A DNA stretch of 64,000 bases from Pterobdella sp. o SKG-2022 (taxonomy: Eukaryota; Annelida; Clitellata; Hirudinida; Piscicolidae), in contig OZ038320.1 of assembly GCA_964035795.1 (NCBI GenBank), positions 21,222,589 to 21,286,588 on the forward strand, given 5' to 3'. Positions 49,701-62,100 of the stretch are shown one piece after another. The translations under genes and the position numbers were made by a program. Position 1 is the stretch's first letter. Every line of letters begins with the position of its first letter. Under the pieces are notes generated by a model that was not told the DNA's origin, made no database searches, and was given only the letters and a program-made list of their open reading frames with translations.

Positions 49701-51912
49701 TTTAGAAAGAAGAAACAATAAATTATTTTGAGAAAATATGGTTGAAATAGGTTAAACAAACGAGTGATGTATGATAGACAAAGAGATATCGATGTCTGCT
49801 TTATTAGTTGCTTCTTCTTGTATGAGTATTGTTGATTTTGGATATTTACTTGAATTTTTTTAAAATAGCCGATGTTTAACTCTTTTGAACTTCAAATTCA
49901 CACGGTCTTTAAGCTTGCAGATACACTAAATGGGGCGAGAAGAGATGAAAACAATGATGTAAACATATATAATAAGACAATAATTAAACGCCAATATAAA
50001 CAGACAAATATACAAAATACCAACAAAACGCCCATATATGCGCCCAGAAAACATAATTTTTCTTTATTTTAATACATTCCTTTTTTGCAACTTTTTATCA
50101 TTAGAAACTTCTAAGAAATCAATGCAAACTATTTGACAGTTTTATCATTATTTTCTTATACATTCCTGAAATGGAATGGGAACTTTTCTGCTCATAAAAA
50201 ATAAAAATGGAATAACTTTTTACTGCTCCTCACTGCACGATTTGAAACTTTTCAATGCTTATAACATAAGAAAATGCTTATAAATAATTAACAAAAAAAA
50301 ATTGATTCTATGTATATCTAAGTTTTAACGAGCTTTGAAAAATTCTCATAACAAACAAACGAGTATTATTATAGTGGCATGAAACTGTTAAAGTCTTTAA
50401 AATCACAAGCGATCAATAAAAAAAAATGGATTTCTGATATATATTTTAATTTTAAAAGTTTGAAAAAGTTTTTCTGTTTTGCTTTTATAATTAATTTTGT
50501 CTATTGAAGCTTTCAAAAGCATTTAATTTTACTCAACTTTCCACCTATTTGGCAGCTTTTGAGAAGTTTTCCATTTTTTATTTTCTATCTTTCAAAACTA
50601 CATTGAGTTATTCTTCGAAGTTATAACACTTTAATTTGAAAACCATTGGTTTTTATTAAAAATATAGGATTCAGGATTTTAATGACGAAACTAACAGAGA
50701 AATATTCAAAAACATCTCAAGTACCGTTTGAGAGCATGAACGATCAAATAAAATGTAAAAATACTGTCAGTTTGGGAGCTAAATCATCAAACCTAAATGT
50801 TAAACCTTTTCTACATTTGTTTACAAATTCATTAATAAACCATCAAACAAACTTTTAAACAAATAAAAACAATAAAACAGATCTCTGATATTATATTTTT
50901 TTTATTATAAATAGCTTTTGATATTCACTAAGCACGAAACCCCAACAGACGCCAATGGTTTGGCAGACAGCAACCACGTGGAAGAATTGCAAGAAAGGTG
51001 CCAGTGTGCTCTGGAAGAGTATGTCAGATGCCAGTACCCCGAGAGACCATCCAGGTTTGGAAAGCTTCTGCTCAGACTTCCTTCCCTCAGAACTGTGTCT
51101 CCACAGGTGCTTTTTTGAAACGGGGTGTGGGTTGAGTTTGTCAGGATTTTTAAATGGTTTTATGTATAATATAACTTTTGAGGTTAACTCAAAAAGGAAT
51201 TAAAAACTAATACATTTTATGGTAGGGCAAATTAAGAGGATTAATTAGTCATTTACAAAAGTTTTGATTTCATCAAAGCAATTTGATGATTTATTACATT
51301 TAAAATTTGTTGACTGATAAAAAAAATGGAGTTTATTTCTGTTTTTATAAACCTTTTAAACTAATCTGGTTTGAGAACCACTTGAAACCTCAGACAACAT
51401 TCATCGAAGTAAAAAAACTGTGAAAACCTAACTGAAAAATTTTAATATTTTACTACCATCTAAATCAAGCAACTTTGAAACTTTTTGACTGAGTTTTATA
51501 AGGGATATCATTAAAATAATAGAATAATATTATAAGGAATTTCATCACATCCAGACATGACATTTCCTAAAAATTTCGAACAATAATAAATATAAGACTT
51601 CAATAAAAACTTTTGTATGATTTCTCGCATTGTAGTTTGTTGGTGTCTGCAAAAAAATATTTTTGGGTTAAAATGGCTTAGTCAACTACAAATATCTCAC
51701 TTTTGATTTGAACCTCAAGCCCAAAACTACTAAAACTTGTTATGATCATTTTTAGGCTATAAAACTACTAAAATCTCCTATCATTATTTTAGGCGATAGA
51801 GCAGTTGTTCTTTGTGAGGTTGGTGGGCAGAACGAGGATAGAGGCCCTTCTCAGGGATATGCTGCTTGGAGGAGCGGCTTTTGGGTGGTCCTATTTTCCC
51901 ACATTACAGTGA
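46715..51912 (+). CDS. NR2F: NR2F/COUP-TF (seven-up) nuclear receptor
   Basis: Orphan nuclear receptor transcription factor binding AGGTCA repeats, a developmental and neuronal regulator in animals. Four GT-AG exons: 46715-47210, 47318-47962, 50949-51106 and 51793-51912, with exact phase agreement; 1419 nt, 472 residues. The DNA-binding domain begins with the Cys at residue 97 and has the P-box [22 protein letters not shown] and [12 protein letters not shown], near-identical to COUP-TF. The Asn-rich N-terminus and hinge are specific to this organism. The ligand-binding domain runs from [16 protein letters not shown] (221-236) through [78 protein letters not shown] and [10 protein letters not shown] to the helix-12 region, LLRDMLLGG. 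The start is the first in-frame ATG; an upstream coding exon cannot be excluded. A poly-A signal candidate is at 52062-52067. Confidence 0.97.
47963..50948 (+). other. NR2F intron 2
   Basis: About 3 kb of AT-rich intron. One GC-richer spot at 48144-48178 holds an inverted GTGGGTCAAA / TTTGACACCAC pair overlapping an E-box (CACGTG at 48173-48178), a plausible regulatory element. No coding feature is recognised. Confidence 0.5.
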
Positions 51913-53967
51913 AGACTGAGTTTCATTAGTTCTTGTTTCCATGTTTCATTTTTCGTCGTATTTCATTTCAACTTGATATTTATTTTTCTTTCATGACTTG
52001 TTTGAGTTATCGACGATATTTTAGGCCAATAGTTTTCAAAGTAAAAATTGAAAAATTTTAAAATAAAATAATGATTCAAACAATATTAACTTTTCAAAAA
52101 CTTTTTCTATATAGCTATAAATACCTCATCTTAAAAATAAATGCATGAAGGTTATATCAAAATTCTTGTAACCTAAAAAATCAAAGCAAAATTTTGTCCA
52201 AAATTCATTCTGGAATTATAATTTTTTGCAACTTCTTACAACATCCTTACTGCTCTCTACGTCGTATTTACCATAAACCAAAGTGCAATACCAAAGTGTT
52301 TATGCGTGTCTTCGTTTTATTCATGTTTCATGTTTTTGTAATTGTACATTTTAACAGTCATTATAACTTCACAAACAGTATAAGACATTTTTTCTTGTGA
52401 AAATTCACCACTATGCGTTTTAGTAGAATACGTTTGTGCGTATTGTAATAATACGTATGAAGTTTCTGCACGTGGAATTTTTGCATTATATTAAATAATT
52501 CACGATTAATTCACAATATATTTCTGTTTTTATCACATTTAATTATCACTTGTTTCACAAGCTTATAAACTACACCACACCTCACTGCGAGTTTTATAAA
52601 TCAATTCATAAAAAACATTTCAACCAAGGTTTATAAACTGTTAATAATCATTAGAATAAATTTTAATATCGCATTCAAAAATTTTTTAAAATTAAAAATC
52701 CTTTAAGTATTTTTGAATATAGACATGAAATAATGGAAAAATGCTGATTCGAATAAATGTAACGGCTTTAAATGGAGTATTTTTACATCGTTAGACTTGC
52801 GTAAGCTGAATGCATCCATCAATATCGCCACTACCCATTATTTTGACATGTTTAAAAACTGACAACTTTGATGCAAGACATCTTACTTTCTTTTCGAGCT
52901 CTTGAAATTTTATAAATAACCCACAAGAAAATGACAGACAAATGATATACCACAGTATGAATGCAGATTACTAAATACACATACAATCCATGGAAAATAT
53001 CATAAAAAGCATAAATATATGGAGAGTAAAATCTTTTAAAATAATGTTTTAATACTCTACGCGCAAGACATAAAAATGAAACATACTAAAGAAAAGATAA
53101 AAAATATATGAATAGCAATATAGGTTATTTATAGAGTTTCGCATGGTTTGATTCAAGATATGACTAGTCACCTGTTTTAGCTTTTCAGTTCGCTTGAATT
53201 ATTGACTCCTTTAAAGTAATTAATTTTTAATAATTTATCACATGTAAGCAATATATAACTTTGTTTTTAATAATTGAAAAATAAATGTCATTTTAGTAAC
53301 TTTTTAAAATATATTTTATAATAAAATTAAACATAAAAACAAATATAATGAAATTTTCGATAAATAAAACATATGAAAGATGGAAAATTATTGAACATAT
53401 CTGAAGCTTCCTAATACAACTCAAATAAAGAATCTCGAAATCTCTATAGCGAGAGCACACTGCTCTAATCTTGCATGCCCATCAAGCCATCTCTCAACAG
53501 AACAACAAATTATCGGCCAGCTATCCTTGCCATCATTACAATCACCATCTTCTTCTGCATCTTCTTTAACTTTTTTTTCAGTCTTTTTTGTTTTTTATAC
53601 AACCATCATCATCACCATCTTATAAATCATTCTGTATGAACCGCCTTTGTTCAATCGTTTCACTGACAACGGCTAGGTACAAGCCTGATACTTGATACAA
53701 TATTAATTTACATTATTAGTAAAAATTTCTTACATTTTAATGAATATATAAATGTTAAATTGACTATTTGTATAGAATGTTTCTTCGATGTTTTACTCCT
53801 TCTTTATTAACATATTTGTATTAGTTGATACATTATTTATCGACTCTCAAGGATACATCCTTTAATTCCGACAGTGAAACATTCAGAAAAGAATTGAACC
53901 GTTAAACTTGTAAAAGTAGCATCACTATCTAAGGCGGATGGCTCAAGGCTAACAAGGGTCACTGCCT

Positions 53968-53980
53968 GGGTGATAGGTCA
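53968..53980 (+). promoter_or_regulatory. DR1-type nuclear receptor site
   Basis: GGGTGA and AGGTCA separated by one base, a DR1 arrangement that COUP-TF/NR2F proteins bind well. It lies about 2 kb downstream of the NR2F stop codon inside a GC-richer patch (53930-53995). It could be autoregulatory or chance. Confidence 0.3.
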
Positions 53981-54319
53981 GGCAGGCTTTGTTGTTGACT
54001 AAGCTCTTTTGAAGATCTTTTTCTGCATCTTTATGCAAGCTAACCGTTTATACATTAAAAAATTTTTTGAAAGTAATATTAATAAAAATTTTGCTGAAAA
54101 ATAAATTGAGTATTTAAAAGTAATGAGACATCTTTGAAGATATAAAATTCCAAATCAATTTTTATGCTTGCGTGTCATGATTTTGTAGAGATGCGCTTGT
54201 ACAAATACTTTTATTGATACATGAAGAAAATTAATGAATCTTGAATTATTTAAACTACAAAAACTCACAAGTCGATAACATACAGTGAGAAATGCAATGA
54301 TTGGAGCTCACATCTACCA

Positions 54320-54339
54320 ATCACGTTCGTGAACGTGAT
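54320..54339. repeat. Short palindrome with TTCnnGAA centre
   Basis: Nine-base arms (ATCACGTTC and GAACGTGAT) around GT. The centre fits a heat-shock-element unit. Isolated; function unknown. Confidence 0.4.
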
Positions 54340-56112
54340 CATACTCGATTGTTTCGTACTAATTCTGTAAGGTAAGACACTGCTTCAACAGAGTGAATTT
54401 TTTTGTTAAAAGTAGAACGATTTTTTAGAAGCATTATATATATTACAATCACCATAACAAAATCTTATAAATAGCTAGTTGTGTTAATACATTTAATTTT
54501 AGACTAACCTAGATAAAGATGCAGGATTGAACAATTTTGGTCTTTTGTTAAGACTTACTGTAACTATTTTACAATTGAAAAATTAATAATAAACTTGTAT
54601 ACTTTGAGAAATATTTTACATAATTAAAACCGAACGAGGCAAGAGTTTTTGAAATGGCTTTATTATCGCGACATCATAGCACATTACAAGGATAAATTAA
54701 GTGAAAAATAAGAAGCTTAATGTTGAAATAATCAAAAAATGTTGCTAAAGTGATCAGTAAAAGAATGAACCAATTGGGTACTTTTAATGTAGGAATGATG
54801 TGAAAATGTCAAACAATGCACATTAAGCCTTTTCATAATAAAATCCTGAAGACTATCAGCTATAAAAAGAATAAAATGCATCAAATGAAAGAATGGGAAA
54901 AAGAGTTCTTACATTCGAAACTAAACATGAAGCGTTGAGATTGTGACGATTTACACTATATATACAATACTATTTGTGTTTGTCATGCGACATATCCTTT
55001 CATGGTTATATGTTAGAGAAATTATGAAAATATTCTTTCCGTAGAGTTTGTTTGTTAGCATATAAATCACAAATAGCATGGTAAGCTTTTTGATTTAAAA
55101 CACTACTTAATAAGTTTAACATTTTTTTATCAATACTTGCTTTGAAAATGAACTAAGTAAAAAAAGTAAACTAATAATACTAAAAAAATAATTCAAATAC
55201 TTTTAAACAAAAATGATGATCAACATTACATTAATCTAACAAAATGTTTGAGAGCATCAAATAAATCAGCTTAAGAGACCTTTCAAGATGTTACATGACA
55301 TGAACATACAAATATCTTTATGTTATTAAGTACTGTCATAGTAATTAAAATTATCATCTATCTCATCATTATTTACCATTGTCAATTTCCTAAACATGGA
55401 TCTAAGTGAAATACTTTGTAATGATATAATTGTAGCCATAACTCAGACGTACATAATAGTTGAGGTGAGGAGTGAGTTTTAATGGTTTATGCGTTGAGAA
55501 AAATATGCTAAAACAATGCGAAAAGTTTAAATTATTGTGAAAAATTTTGAATTTTCAAAATTTTACAAACGAAAGTGACAGTGCCGTGAGAGAAGGAACA
55601 ATGAATGATCAAGGCACCATTTAAACAAGAAGGCGATGACAAGCTCACATCGAGACAGATTTTTTTTGAGAAAATAATAATAAAAAAATTCCAACAATCA
55701 AATAACGATATACAAAAACAAAAAGAATAATGGTTAAACATTGAAGGATTATTATGACAAAACAACAAGAGTTTGAATTGCAGATATTTAAAATAAATGA
55801 GGCTTGAATCTCGAAGGGTGATCATTGTGGATGTTAGTGATTAATAACGAGATTTACGTTGGTAATGGAGAAAGACTGGATGTGATGATGGCATTTGAAA
55901 CCAATTCAAATGTTTCATTAGTATCTGTATAATGAGTAAACGACATAAAGAAATATAATGGCGAAATGAAATTCTGACATCGTTATTAACATCAGAAACT
56001 CCCATTTTACATCTCTAAGCTATCCAAAACGACGTAAAATCTTTTCATATATTACCCTATGGCATGTGTTACTCTCCAAGCCAATAATGCCCCTTTGAAC
56101 TTTTTTTCCTTT

Positions 56113-59100
56113 TCATAACCTGTTGTTAGTGGCTTCGAGTTGGGTGAAGAACAAGCGGATTTCTCTGATAATAACTTCTTGTGTTGCTGTGAAGCTTGCA
56201 GTACTTAGCCTGCAATGTTTATTATAATCCCTAGCGAGTGAACTAAAAACCATTTGAGAGTAACAATTTTAATGATGGATGAAAAAATAATGATTATAAA
56301 TTGAAAATAAGAATAAACCCCAGATAACTCCCTAAAATCTTTTGCTTTGAGAACCATATTTTTATTTAAAGTACAAACAATTATGAAAATTTATTTTAAA
56401 AACAACCATAAATTTATTATTGCTTAAACGCCATGAAATAATGTAAAGCAATACGGACCTTGTGTCAATGCTTGCTTCAACATCCTTCAACAGTTGATAA
56501 CATATTTTGCATTTGACGTGTCTGATGTTGACGGGGTTATGAGTGTGGAACTAAATTATGATGAACAAAGAAATCTAAAAAATATTGAGAGATTAACTTG
56601 ATAATATACTGTTTAAAAAATATAATATTTAATAAGATTAATCTTGTTTCATTACTTTTGAATGTTCTAATGAATATAAAATCTATTAATGGGTAGAACT
56701 GGCAATGATTGTTACATACCTTTCTTCCTTAGTGATATCAACTCCTATGGATGTGCTATTAGACAGGGTATCTTTTATAAGGGTAGAGAAGGTTCTTAAA
56801 ATAAACCTCACAGCGTCTAATGCTGTGGTGACATGCCTGTTGGGAGATTTGTATTGCTTAATGTTGTTTGGGGCTTTTCCCTTCAGATATAGTACCACGT
56901 ATTATAAATAACTGAATTTTTAAAAATAAAAATCACTTAAAACGTGAAACTAAGCCCCGTTAAATATTGTAAGTAAACGAAATAAACTTATTAAGAATCA
57001 AAAACAAGAAAAACATTCCTCTATATTTAAAATACATCATAAACCACAATCGAAAATTGGAAATACACAACTCTAAAAAATATTGGAACTCTAAAAGCAC
57101 TCTTCTAAAATCTATAATTGCCGATGGGGCCAGAAGTGAAACATTGAAAAGCGATAAAAGGAGGCACAAACGCTTCGTATCCAGCGAGGATGAGCTTGGC
57201 AAGGCCTGGCAGCATGCTTGCACACACATCCAATGTCCACTTGGCCCTGTTGCATGACAATATAACTGCCACTATATCTATACATTCCTACTCATAACGC
57301 CTTTTTTATTGCAAAATGTGAGTGTATATTATATAAAAAAACCGGTTGTACAACCTATTCTAGTTCAATGTAAAACAAAAAGTCATTAAAAAAATAAGAA
57401 ATAGCATAAACAAAGAACCAACGGAGTCTGCAGTAATAGTTTGGTGATGTCGTTGTGAAGGGATTGGTCGTTCATGCACATGGTTCTGTCAAGTGCCAAC
57501 TGATGAAAAAGATGGTAAGTTATGTGGCATGAAAATGTGGCGTTAACAATAGTTTTCATTGGGTATATTCTGCTTTATTTTGTTTATGAGACAACAAACT
57601 ACAAAGAAACAGAAAGATTTTTGATGGAAATTATAACAAAAAAATAATAGGTTATAATTTTTTATAAGCTTGAAACTATCCCATGGTTGCAGTGATTTTA
57701 GAGCAAAATCAATTCACAGTAAAAAAACTCAAACACCAAAAATTCTAAAGTGCACCTTGGTGTCAGCCTGTTTGTAGTGGTTCTTGAACACTTGCAGGTT
57801 GTTTCCCCTGTTTGATAAGACATTTAAGATAGCGCTGTGACCTCCACTGATGCATGAGATGGACTGGTCATCACTCAACTCATCTGCCTGTCAGGTTACG
57901 AGAGTGCATGATGTTGATTATAGGTAATAATGACAATGAGTATGCAGAATGGAAAGTTTAAATCTTGGATGAAATAGTTGGATACTGAAACTGTTTAAAG
58001 AATTGCTATTAAAATTTAAAATGAATATACTTCAAGAGAGAGATTTTCATTGGCGTTGAAGAAGTGCGGGTTGTTGAATGGGTCAAAATTATGACCCCAG
58101 AGAAGGTTGGAAGGTGAGTATGGAGGGTAAAAGTGGTGTGGTCTTTCTATGGAGTTGATGTGGAAAGGGAAATCTTGAGGGGCTGACATACTGCTTATAA
58201 CTCCACTATTGCTGGTGGGTGAAGTGGCAGTGGATGTGGTAGTAGGCTTGAAGTTACATGTAGTGGTTTTATGGCGAGGAGATGCTTTGGTTCGTTGAGA
58301 GTTTGGTTGACGTTTGGAAGCGTCAGACACCGGTCGTTGTTTGTTGAGTGGCTGTTTGGTGGTGGTTGAAGTTTGCTTCTTGTTCTGTTGAGATGATGAG
58401 CGAGCGTTTCGTTTTTGATCAAGTGAAAGAGTGGGTGAGGGTCGAACTGGCTTGGTGTCTTCACATGGTGTTGATGACTTCTTTTCCACATCTCGAGCTT
58501 GAAGGTGGGTTTGAGCTTATCATGTTGATAGTCATCATTGACCCATATTAAAAAAAATTTGTATGTTACATATCGTTTAGGTCATTTATGATGTTTATAA
58601 TATTATGTTGCTAATTTAGTCTGTATAAGCACTATACATATAAATACAAAATTTTGAATCCTAAAAGAATTATTTAAATGTATATAACGGAGCAAAACTG
58701 GCCAGCCACAGTATAATAGATTAAATCAGATTTAAAACCTTAGTATCAATCTAGATGAAGATGCATAGAATATTGAAGTTCAAACAATTATAACCTAGTT
58801 CATTTTTCGGACTGAATATATCTTCATAATCCAAATCATTAGGATCTGAGAGCTTATCCGAGAGCTTTTCACAACTGTTGTCTACCTGCTTCTCTTCACT
58901 TTCACATATTTTCCTGCAGATACGTGCAAAATTTAATGATTGGGCTTACAAATGAATGTTTTAGGTGCAAATAACACATTTAAATAAGTTGAAAATCAAT
59001 AGTTTTCATTGGTCTAAAAACACAATATTGTAGCATCATCGTTGATCCAATGAATCCACGTACAAATGACTGACGGAAATTACTTTCCATCATGACATAA

Positions 59101-62100
59101 AGTTAATACATATAAAACGTAATAAAAATAATCAAACACATGAAAATCTACAAAGAATGAAAATGAAATATAAGTAAAAATTGCATGCATGAAACTAACT
59201 GCTCAGCCGATTGTGACTTTGTGATAAAACTTTTTCTATGTGACGGGCTGCGGTAACGTATGGTAATATAAATAAACTCAACAATGCAGTTTCATGCTGA
59301 AATTGTTATTATTATTATTAAGATTTTTATAGCACACAGTTATCAATTCAAGATTGCTTCAGAGGCGCTCAAGGTTTGTAAGAGATTATGACTGGGGGTG
59401 TTTAGGGTATAAGTGAGTTTTCAAAAGTTTGCGAAAGTTCATGAGAGAAGGCGATGAGCGCAAGTTAGAAGGAAGTGAATTCCACAGACGTGGAGCCTGG
59501 CGAGAAAAAGAGCGACTAGTAAACAAGCCTGAAGAAACAAGTTGATGAAGCTGGAGACCAGAGTGCAAGGATCTGAGTGGTTGACGTGTGTGTCTGATTG
59601 ACAAAAGATCAAAAAGATAAGCAGGTTGTTCAAGCTTGAGAGTGCATGCAATGAGCCAAAGTAATTTAAACTTGCATCTTTGGGAGACAGGTAGCCAGTG
59701 CAAACGATCAAGACAGTCGCTGGAAGAGCTGAAATAATCAGCTTGAAAAACCGTCCTGGCCGCGTGGTTTTGGAGGGCTTGAAGTTTGCATAAAAGATAA
59801 TTTGGCTGCCTGCAAAAGAGAGAATTACAGTAGTCCAATCTAGAAAAAACTAGTGAGATAAAGAGGGCATTAGCAGTGGAAAGAAGTAAGAATTTGCGTA
59901 CTTGTTTTATGGCATAGATATGGAAATTGGAAGATTGGATTATTTGAGAAAAAAAATGAGCAAAGTTCAAATTTGAATCTAAGGTGACACCTAAGATTTT
60001 GAGCTTGGAAGATATAGAAAGTGTGGTGCCGTCGAGAGTTACCACAGAAGGGAGCTTGTATTTTGCTAAAAGACGAGAGCTGCCGACATACATCATCCTA
60101 CTCTTAGTAGGGTTTAGTTTCAGTTGGCTTTAGGAAAACCAGGAGTTTAGAGCGGAAAGACAACTGAATAGTTTAAGGAAAGTGGGGCTAGGATCTGGGT
60201 GAGAGACTCCGGTGAAGAGTGATGTCATCAGCGAACTGGTGAAAAAGCAAGTCGTGCTGTACAATAATGCTACACATGGGTGAGGTATAAAGAGAGAAGA
60301 GGATTGGTCCCAGAACGGACCCCTGCGGCACGCCTGAGTTGAGTGATGTAAAAGAAGAAGAGAAATTGTCCATTTTAACGAACAGAGAACGTTGAGAAAG
60401 GTAAGAGCGAAAGCAAGAAAGAGCGAGATCAGAAATATTGAAGTGTCTATTCAAAATATCAATTAAGATATTGTGATCGAGAGTGTCAAAAGCAGCAGAA
60501 AGGTCTAGCAAAACCAAAACGGCCGCATGTCCAGTAGCGCAGATGTTGCGAAGACTGTCAGTGATGCGTAAGAGTGTGGTTTCTGTTGAGTGGTGCTTGC
60601 GATATGCTGATTGGAAAGGATTAAAATTAGGAGATGATGAAACGTGAGAAGTTATTCTGGAATTAACGAGTCTTTCGATAATTTTTGAAATGGTGCTCAA
60701 GTTAGAAATAGGGCGGTAGTTCAAAGGAATGGTAGGATCAAAATTGCCTTTCTTAAGCAAAGGGAGAGCTTGTGCTGTTTTAAAGGAGGCGGGGAATATT
60801 GCTTGTAAAAAAGACAAGTTGGTAAGTTTGGAAATTATTGGAGCAAAGAGGTGAGAAAAGCGTTTTAAAATGGATGTAGGGATTAAGTCTAATGGAGAAG
60901 ATTTGTTGGGTAAAGAGCGAATAAGCCTACTCACTTCTTCAATACTGACAAATGAAAAATAAGAGAGTGGTGTTCGATTGTCTGGTAGAATAGGGTCTGT
61001 GCAGCGCAAAATGGACGTTGGCAAAGGTTTGTGAATAAGAGCGATTTTCTCTTTAAAAAAGCTTCTAAAGGTATTCACAAGATTGATAGCTTCTGAAGAG
61101 CTGCGTGGCGGAGAAGGAGGAGATCTATGTAGGATGGAGTTGGCAGTTTTCCAAAAAACTTTTGAGTTTGGTTCGACAGATGCAAGCATGTTGTTAAAAT
61201 AATCAGCACGGGATTTAAAGATGAGAGCGCGAGCAGTCTTCCGAGATTCCTTGAGGGCAGCAAGAAGACTGGCTGGAACAGGCTTGGATGACCTTAACAA
61301 TAAAGAAATTTTTCTCTCAAGTTTTCGTCTTTTTCTTTTGGTGGCAATGACGTCAGTGGATAGCTTGTGCTGGGAGTGACTGCTGGGGCAAAAGATGTGG
61401 GTGCGAAAAGGGGCATGGTGGTCGATAAGTGATTGAAAAGAGTTGTTCATTGTTGTAAGAAACTCTTCAACTGGAACATCAGAAAGGTTAGTTAGTGTAT
61501 TATGGATATGTCTGAGATCTTTCTCGAAGACAGCATCATCAAAGTTTTCAAAGGAGTGGGAAATTACAATGCGAGGGAGAAGGGGAGGAGGAGCGAGGTT
61601 GAGACTGCATAAAATAAGATAGTGATCGGAGTCAAAAGTTTCTCTGCCGGTTTCTTGTATGAGATGACTGTTAGATTTTGGAGTAATGATGAGGTCAAGG
61701 ATGTTACCAAGTCTGTGGGTTGGGAAGTATATGTGCTAGACCAGCTCGAGTTCACGTAAAAGAGCACTAAGCGGGTTGTCATGAGACGTACAATTTGGGG
61801 TGTTGAAATCACCAGCCAATATAAAATTTGAAGAAAAAGAATAAAGGAAATAGAGATGAGACGTGAGCTCGCAGATAAAATTGCCGGTGTTTGGAGGACG
61901 GAAGATCACCGATAGAAACAGTGTGACGAAAAAGACACTTTGGCTGTCAATGATTCAAAAGAAGAGTGGGACGGGGATTTAATAGCATCCAATCTAATGA
62001 AGTTTCTGGAAATTACAGAAATACCTCCACCTTGTTTACCAATGGGTCGGTGTCAGTGCAAGACATGAAAGCCATGAAGCATAATGTCATATTTTGTGAC

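Larger units (their letters stand above)
51913..56112. other. Intergenic region between convergent NR2F and KATNB1
   Basis: AT-rich, with no recognised gene. The open frame at 55532-55825 (-) looks random. A DR1-like site and a short palindrome are listed separately. Confidence 0.5.

Noticed and set aside
50918..50948. Upstream extension of NR2F exon 3
   Set aside because: The frame is open, but acceptors there give the wrong phase. The acceptor ending at 50948 restores the conserved LFCSDANGLAD join.
55532..55825. 97-codon minus-strand frame between NR2F and KATNB1
   Set aside because: No domain, composition like random AT-rich sequence, no splice or neighbour support.
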